Assembly (NCBI GenBank): GCA_025403435.1
Contig: CM046350.1
Location: 9,521,512 to 9,585,511, forward strand
DNA from: Artocarpus heterophyllus
Lineage: Eukaryota; Streptophyta; Magnoliopsida; Rosales; Moraceae
Length of the DNA stretch: 64,000 nt
Direction: 5' to 3'
Made by a program: the position numbers and the translations under genes. Positions 57,321 to 64,000 of the stretch are shown here, piece after piece; position 1 is the stretch's first letter, and the number at the start of each line of letters is the position of its first letter. Below the pieces are notes generated by a model, which saw nothing but the letters and a program-made list of their open reading frames with translations, ran no database searches and was not told the origin of the DNA.

Positions 57321-60300
57321 CTACTTGAATTATTAATATATTAGGTACAACCCTATATGATTGTTTATCAGAATCTTGTCTCCCTGATTGAAAATTTGAT
57401 CAAATTGGGGTCGTTTAGTTTAACTAACAAATTGGTCGACATCATAAAAGCTAATTGCTCAGCTAGTGCCAAAGCATCGTGAGAAGAAAATGTAACAACA
57501 AATTAAGAACTATTGTCTTATTTTTATAGTTTCTTTGGTAGTCTCTTCAATTAAATTTTGACACATAAGTGAATTGCTTAATTATTTTTAATATTTAGGT
57601 CTTATTTATATGTTTAGGTTATTAAGTTTAAATGATGTATCAAATAAATAGTAGGGGGACAATCTAAGGGACAAAAAATACAACAACAGACTTGTACTCT
57701 CGTTTTGTTGGCCTTATGACACTCGGCCTTTCAGTTTTGAAACTCCGCCTTCCTATTTTATGTGTGCATACATAAACCTATGAGTTGTTTGACAAGTTGG
57801 TTAGAACTTTAAGAACTATAGAATGTAAGCACTTTATATTAAAGCAGTTTTTGCTTTTCATTGTAGTTGCTTACAGTTTTACATTATAATTAATCAAAAC
57901 CAATTAAATTTAACTACCATTCTAAACACATGCTTGATAGGAGGGAGTCAAATGGTGTCGTTTTGGAACCGCTGCGCTCATCCCAATGCCAACAAGTGAA
58001 TCACCAGGCTATCAAGAAGTTGGATTTTCCAACAGACAGAAAGTTGGTGTTGATGTGGTACTGCCCTGTTAGTTAAATTAGACCACCTTAATTTAAACAA
58101 CTCCGAACTTGGGAAGTAAATGTGCTAATTCGTATGGATGGGTTATGTTCATGTTGGGTCTAAGCTTAAACATATAAAATATACCTCGACATTAACACAA
58201 TTGGTAACACGAATGGGTTAGAAAATCTTGATATTAACACGATCTACTTTGACACGAGTTAATACAAATACGACTCGCCTTAACTCGCGACATATGTAGC
58301 ACGCAACTCTCAATCAATCCATAACCTGAAATCAACCTGCAACCTAAAATCAACCTATGATTTTTTAGTACTTTAAATTATAATTTATATGCTAAAATTA
58401 CATGAAAGCAGAGTAAAACACACATTTTCTCAAAATTAAGTTACTTTCATACTACAAAAACATCACATTTAGTGTCAATTAATTTATTGATACTATAAAT
58501 ACTAAAGCAAAATATTTTTCAAAAAATAATAAAGTAATAAGTTATGGGTTAATTTAGTATCAAACGAGTTGACATAAGCACGACCCGTTTTTGAGCATGT
58601 CAACTTCTGGTTAACGCAAAAATAAAACATAGCTTATTTTTTTTATACTAACATATAAAAAATCATATCGTGTTCGTGTTGTGTCGTAAACCTATATTAT
58701 CAGTCCTACCGGGAAGTAAAGTGCCAATGTACAATATTTTACGGTCTTTAATGCCCAGTAATATAGTTTGGGATGAATCGCCAAATCAACAATAATATAA
58801 TAAAATTCTTTCTCCCTCAGTATATTAACTTAAAAGGATTGGAATTCAATGGCCTGCACATCCCGTAATTTTCTCTTTGTTAGGTTGCTTTTCGTTTTTG
58901 AGAGTTAGATTGGTAGCAAAAATTTTTTTTTTTGTCATGTTTAAATTAAACTAAATTTAAATAAATACAAATAACATAAATATAATAATTTTTTATCCTA
59001 TAAAACGTAAATATCATTTTAATAATTACCAAGTAATTTTACTATTTTTGAAATATTCTTAAAAAAGTACTATATTTTAAATTATAATAAATGTGACTTT
59101 TTTAAAACTAATTGTTTGAAAATAACTGTAGTATATAGTAGATTTATGGTGTAAATAATTTATTTACATTCTTATTTACAATGTAAATAATTTTTATTTA
59201 TACAATAACTAGAATTAATGCATAAATAATTTATTTACACTATTGTTTACGGTGTAAATAATTATTATTTATATAACAAAAACTATTTATATCATAAATA
59301 TGTTATTTACGATAAATATTTTTAAAACTTACTATTTACTTCAAAAAATTCAAAAGTTTGCTATTTCCCTCGTTATCCCATCAGGCCAATCTCTAGTACA
59401 AAGTTTGCCATTGTTCAAAGGTCAACGTCCTTTATTTATACCATTCAAAGGTTGTCGTCCTCCATTCTGCAGCCATTTGAAGTTCTCCATCATTCAAGGT
59501 CGGTCTCCAGTGCAAAGCTCATTGTCGTTCGAAGCTTGTTCTCATTCAAGGTGTTAGTTTTGCAAAACAATTTTCGCAAAAATAATAGAAACGTGGTGAT
59601 GGTGCAGAACGTAAATAACAAAAATTTTCTCAATAACTTTTTGTTAAACACACTATATATTATATTAATTTAACGCTTAAATAAATATGTATTAAACTTT
59701 ACATACCTGAATGAAGACGAGAGATGAAATTCTTTGAATGAGTATGGACGTTCTTAAGACTAAAACGTTGTCTCTTCATAGGGCGAGTAATTTCAGACAT
59801 GGTACAATGACACGATACAAAAACGACATGAAATAAACGGGTTTAGAACACACGTTTATTAATTGGGCCATAAATGGGTTGGCATGAATAACACGAAAAT
59901 AAATGGGCTGGATTCGTGCTAATACGTCTAACACGCTCGAACACATTTAATTAAACGGGCTGTAAACATGTCGATACGACACAACACGACTCGTCTATTT
60001 ATAACACTTTTAAACTTAGAAATAAAATATTTGAAATATTTGTAGTAGGTCAGTATTAATTAGATATTGTGTTTTTGTTAATTTTTTATTGGTTTTTTTT
60101 AATTTTTTTTTAATTTTTAGTTAATTGGGTCATAAACGTGCCATATGTGTGTTGTTATCGTGTCAACTTGTCACGGCCCGCTTAGTAATCTCATTAATCA
60201 TGTTATGCCATGTTACGTGTATCATAGGCGAGTTGTGTTCGCGTTTGTATTTCTAGCACGTTTATTAATCGTATTGCGTTCATGTTCGGCCTAAACGTGT

Positions 60301-60349
60301 TATGCTGTAAACGTGCTGACACGAACATGAATTTTGCCACCCCTACTTC
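57321..60349. other. repeat-rich, hAT-like CACG motif region
   Basis: 58190-58700 and 59800-60344 are rich in AACACGA(C/A), GACACGA and CGTGTTCGTG motifs, characteristic of hAT-type non-autonomous elements with TAGGGGTGGCAA-type ends. The second block ends at TTTTGCCACCCCTA (60331-60344), one such end. 59385-59555 has CATTCAA(A)GGT(T)GTCGTCCTCC-like tandem units. Part of it recurs at 62186-62225. No gene supported. Confidence 0.4.
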
Positions 60350-62145
60350 TTCGCCTAGTCTTTGATACTAAAATAAACGCACGTGTGGGTGTTGGAGGAA
60401 TTATCGCTTCTACTAATCACTCGCCTCACTTTAGTCACCTGTTAATCTTAAGGCATGAACAAAACAGGTCTTAAGTGTCTTACATGCCTGTGAGGAGATT
60501 TTGGTAGAGCACTCTCAGTCTCTCCAAAACTTACAAGTGTGTGTCTAATGAATAGACGATGCCTTTATTAATAGAGAATGAGATAGCCAATTAATTTTGA
60601 AAAGTCTTTTTATTTTAATATAATATCAAATATTTAATTATAATAAAGACACAAGTTTTCTATTCTTTACACTATGATAGATGCCACACACAGATACCAT
60701 ATCTGTGCATGAGGCGCCAATAAGATGAGAAAGGAAAAAGAATATATGCTTGTTTCTCAATCACATTTGTCTCCACATCCAACTTTCTATATTTGAATTA
60801 AATAATATGTATTCAAAATTTAGAATTATTAAGAAGAAAGCTTAGTAAACAAGCTTTAGTGTGCACAAAGGATTTTCCCTTTATGCTAGAGGTGCCACAC
60901 ACATAGTGGGACCCTTCCATCTATGTGCCACCTAAACAGTGGGACCCACTCATTGTAAGTCTTTTAAAATTAATTAATTTATTACATAATATTATTATTG
61001 AAATTATGAAATATTTATCAAATAATTTTATTATTTAATAGATATAAATTAATTTATTTTGAGTGATATTTAATTTAGAATTCTATAATTCTAAATTAAT
61101 TATTTAAACTAATAATTCCATTTGTCCAAACAGTGTTTGCAAGACGAGGGACTAATGGACCTATAATTTCAAGCTCCAAAAAATCCAATATATTAATTAA
61201 ACTCTTTAATTAATATATTACTATTTTATCAATTCCAATGTAATTCTATTATAAATACTTGGAATTGCACTCTTGAAATTATAGATATTTAATTACTTAT
61301 TTCTTATATTCATTGATTGGATATGGCCATTACATAAAGTCAATTCTCCATAAATAATTTATAATTAGAGTTAAGTAAAATTCGTTAACCTTTCTAATTA
61401 ATTCTTTATCCTTGAGTGCTATTGATTCTCTAATGAATAATAAATTCATGAACTTAATCATTAATTGAACGCTTTTATTATTTAAAGTTTGAATTAATAC
61501 TCAAGAGAACTATTTATCTATTTCTCATTAGAGAAGGAATGGATTCAATTTTGTAATATTAACATTCCCTGCTACTTACTTCATTATGCCTCAAAAATAC
61601 AAGGGATAGGGTTAGATACTCAAATCCGTACTGAGTAAATCAAAAGACATAGATCCATAAACAGGAGCTTGCTAATAACTCAAGATTGAGAGCATCTTAT
61701 ATATGACTCAATGTGATTAGAACATGCTATATTTAATGCAAATGATTAGCTATTCATATCATATCATATCTCAATCCTACATAATTCTATTGTGTATAGT
61801 GTACTCATTCAACGACTCAGTACATTAACAGTTTAGATAAGACTATTCCATTCTTAATATAAATGACCTGCACTAGTAATGCTCAATTCAAGATTTCATA
61901 TTTTAATTGAATAATTAATTATAAGTTATTGACTATTTTAATTATTATCCTTAGATATATCCTCCTGTATGTAACACTTTTACACAATATTTAAGATCAT
62001 AGAAATAATTATGAAATTTAATGATATTCATAAAGAATTAAAATAAATACATGCTAATATGATGAACAAATTCACTTTATTTATTTATTTATAAATATGT
62101 CATTTACAAAACATTATATTCTTTAAGGACATTTTGTTCTAATAT
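60350..62145 (-). mobile_element. decayed LTR copy, opposite orientation to 48344-50100
   Basis: Read on the minus strand it starts near TATTAGAACAAAATGTCC (62145) and follows the same order of motifs as 48344-50100: TATGAATATCATTA, GAGTTAAGTAAAATTCGTTAACC, ATTAATATATTGGA and GGTCCATTAGTCCCTCGTC. The far end is cut at about 60350, beside the hAT-like end. No coding capacity remains. Many substitutions separate the two copies, so the family is old. Confidence 0.45.
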
Positions 62146-62466
62146 AAGGTTAGTCTCCAAAAAAAGTCTTTGCCATTAAAGCTCGATCTCTGGTGCAAAG
62201 CTCATTGTCATTCAAAGCTCGCTGTCGTTTAGGGTTTCACTCAAAAATTTTTTTGAAACACAAGTGCAATGCAAAAAGAGAGGAGTTTGATTGTTTTGTA
62301 TTTTGAATGATGATTTCAATAGTGAAAAACTTAGTTGTACACGTCAAATGTCCAAGGTGAGGTTTATTTTTTTTAAGAAAAATTATGCTATTGTTTTTCC
62401 CTCTTATAAAAATGTGTGATTATTTTTTTCCTCCCGTAACATGACCTATTTGTCATTCTCCCTTTA

Positions 62467-63639
62467 GGTGGTGTTTGGTTAGGAGGAATCACCGTTGGAA
62501 TGGAATGCTGATTACTTGAAAATGATATTTTCATTGTTTGGTTCAATTTTCAACCTGAAGAACACTTGCTCCATAGGAATGACAATAACCCAGACTTAAG
62601 TAATTGTCATTCCTAAATAAAATGGGTGGAAAAGCCATGTCAACATTTTTTTTGGGGTCAAGATATCAACATCTGCCTTTTAAAAAAATTTATAAGATAT
62701 CAATTAGCAAAAAAAAATAAAACAAAATAAAAATAAAGCTCTTAGCCAATCATCGTTCACGTCTGCCAACCACTTCTGTTGTCTCTGTCACTCGTCAAAC
62801 CCCGCGGCGTCGTCGACCTTGCCAGATGACAGCGCCGCCACTGTGACTAGTCCTTCGTCGCCGACGACAATTGGGACAAACCAGATTTGCACGTCGCCAA
62901 CGATTCGGCAAACCTAGATATGTCGTGCCTCACCAGCTTTGCCTTCGTTGTTGTGTCGATGTAGCCCTCGCGCCATCGTCAAATCATGAACCAGATCATT
63001 GCCGAGCTGCGTCGTCATCGATCCATGAACCAGATCGTTGTTGAAGTGTGCCACCATCAATCCAGGATGCAGATCGTCGTCGACCTAGGTGTCTCCATTT
63101 GAGGTGCCATTGCGACCCACTAGTAGCCATCAACATATCCCCCACGATCCCAGATCTGCCATCGACCTAGCCTCCTGCGAACCCAGTGCCTGTTGACCAA
63201 TACCACACCGCCATCGCGACCCACTCCCAGCCTTCCCACCGTCTCACCATCCCTAAAACCGAGCATCATCCTTTGCCATGCTCTAAGAATCGTCGTTCAC
63301 TGAGGAAGCCCACCCCCTGCTCAGGCCTCTGTATAGATTGGATTTTTGCTTTATTTTTATTTTAAATTTTGTTCTAATAATATAATTTAAATTTTTTAAC
63401 GAAAAATGCCTATTAGGTTAATTTTTTTTTTCATATATTGGGTAAAGATGTATTAATTGGTTAAAGACAAGGGTATTTTGGTCAAATCAAATCAAATAAT
63501 TTTGTTTTATAATAGAATTCCAACATCTCAACCAACACGATAAGATTATAATCTCTTTCCATTCAATTCCTGTTATCACTCTATTCTTGTTACCACTAGC
63601 AAGCTGTCAACATTTTGATGGTATAACCAAATACAAGCT
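62467..63639. mobile_element. PIF/Harbinger-like non-autonomous element, about 1.17 kb
   Basis: The left end GGTGGTGTTTGGTTAGGAGG and the right end, read on the other strand, AGCTTGTATTTGGTTATACC share TTTGGTTA at nearly equal distance from the tips. They are flanked by TTA at 62464-62466 and 63640-63642. The centre (62760-63310) is GC-rich and full of CGTCGTCGAC- and ACCAGATCG-like repeats, unlike any neighbour, with no open frame. It may hold scrambled captured gene sequence. Confidence 0.45.
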
Positions 63640-64000
63640 TTAGGTCAGGCGACCTTTATGGTCCAACTCAATGAGATAGCTACTGTCATGCTCCTTTTTT
63701 CCTCTATATATTTGATAATTTTATCGCCTCTTTTGTGATGAAAAGACAGACAAATGATCATTTTTTAAAAAAAAATGATTGATTGATTGACTCTTTGATT
63801 GATGGTCAATTATTGATTGATGTCATCATAGCTTGCTCAACTAGAGCACTAACTACTTTAAAAGAGTTTGATAGACTTGGTACACGATTAATGATTGGCT
63901 AGACTTAATTGACCAACAAATAAACTATTTTACCGAGAAATTTTTTTAAGAACAAATTAACTATCAATTGAAATAGGTGGCCAAAACTAGGGGCGGCAAT

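Noticed and set aside
1..64000. Canonical tRNA or rRNA genes and CRISPR arrays
   Set aside because: None seen on either strand; the only tRNA-like sequence is the short duplicated insert at 19785-19856.

Overview
This is nuclear DNA from a flowering plant, most likely a eudicot. It is AT-rich and has GT-AG introns, chloroplast-targeted and plant-specific gene families, many small DNA-transposon remnants, and two intact long LTR retroelements. I cannot name the species.

Layout. A MITE and a small arabinogalactan-peptide-like gene lie at 5-637. An 8.2 kb LTR element on the minus strand (2272-10519, target duplication CCGCT) is inserted into an older direct-repeat locus (1919-13157). It has no gag-pol and instead carries a LOG-like ORF and an unrecognised Cys-rich ORF. 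The host genes follow: a BADC-type biotin-carboxyl-carrier-like gene of nine exons (14901-17513), a small secreted Cys-rich protein (18127-18615), an Asp/Glu racemase family gene (19972-21243), a three-exon membrane protein gene (23372-25186), an F-box/kelch-like gene with a frameshift (26998-28145), a coiled-coil/NB-ARC/armadillo-type gene (31111-34723) and the GINS replication subunit PSF1 (35359-37286). Next is a full-length Ty3/gypsy chromovirus-type element (39243-48085, target duplication AATAT). Its long polyprotein frame is broken by one stop codon in gag. After 5.9 kb of repeat-derived DNA comes a MASP1-like MAPK substrate gene (53946-54335). The last 9.6 kb is repeats: a 1 kb foldback element, a CACG-rich hAT-like stretch, a decayed LTR copy and a PIF-like element.

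How the parts relate. The minus-strand element is a non-autonomous relative of the gypsy element. Both share LTR ends, the antisense LTR segment at 2919-3101 and 40365-40547, an initiator-Met-tRNA primer site at the same 7-base spacing, and a hairpin touching that site. The gypsy family is therefore the obvious source of proteins for the cargo element. LTR pairs differ at about 2 sites (cargo element) and about 6 sites plus one indel (gypsy), counted by eye, so both insertions are young. Among host genes, PSF1, the MASP1-like gene and the Asp/Glu racemase gene match relatives that I recall as neighbours in Arabidopsis (At1g80190/At1g80180 and At1g15410/At1g15400). This suggests an old gene neighbourhood stretched by transposons.

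Exon boundaries were set by reading splice sites and frame by eye. All multi-exon models below keep an open frame across every junction.
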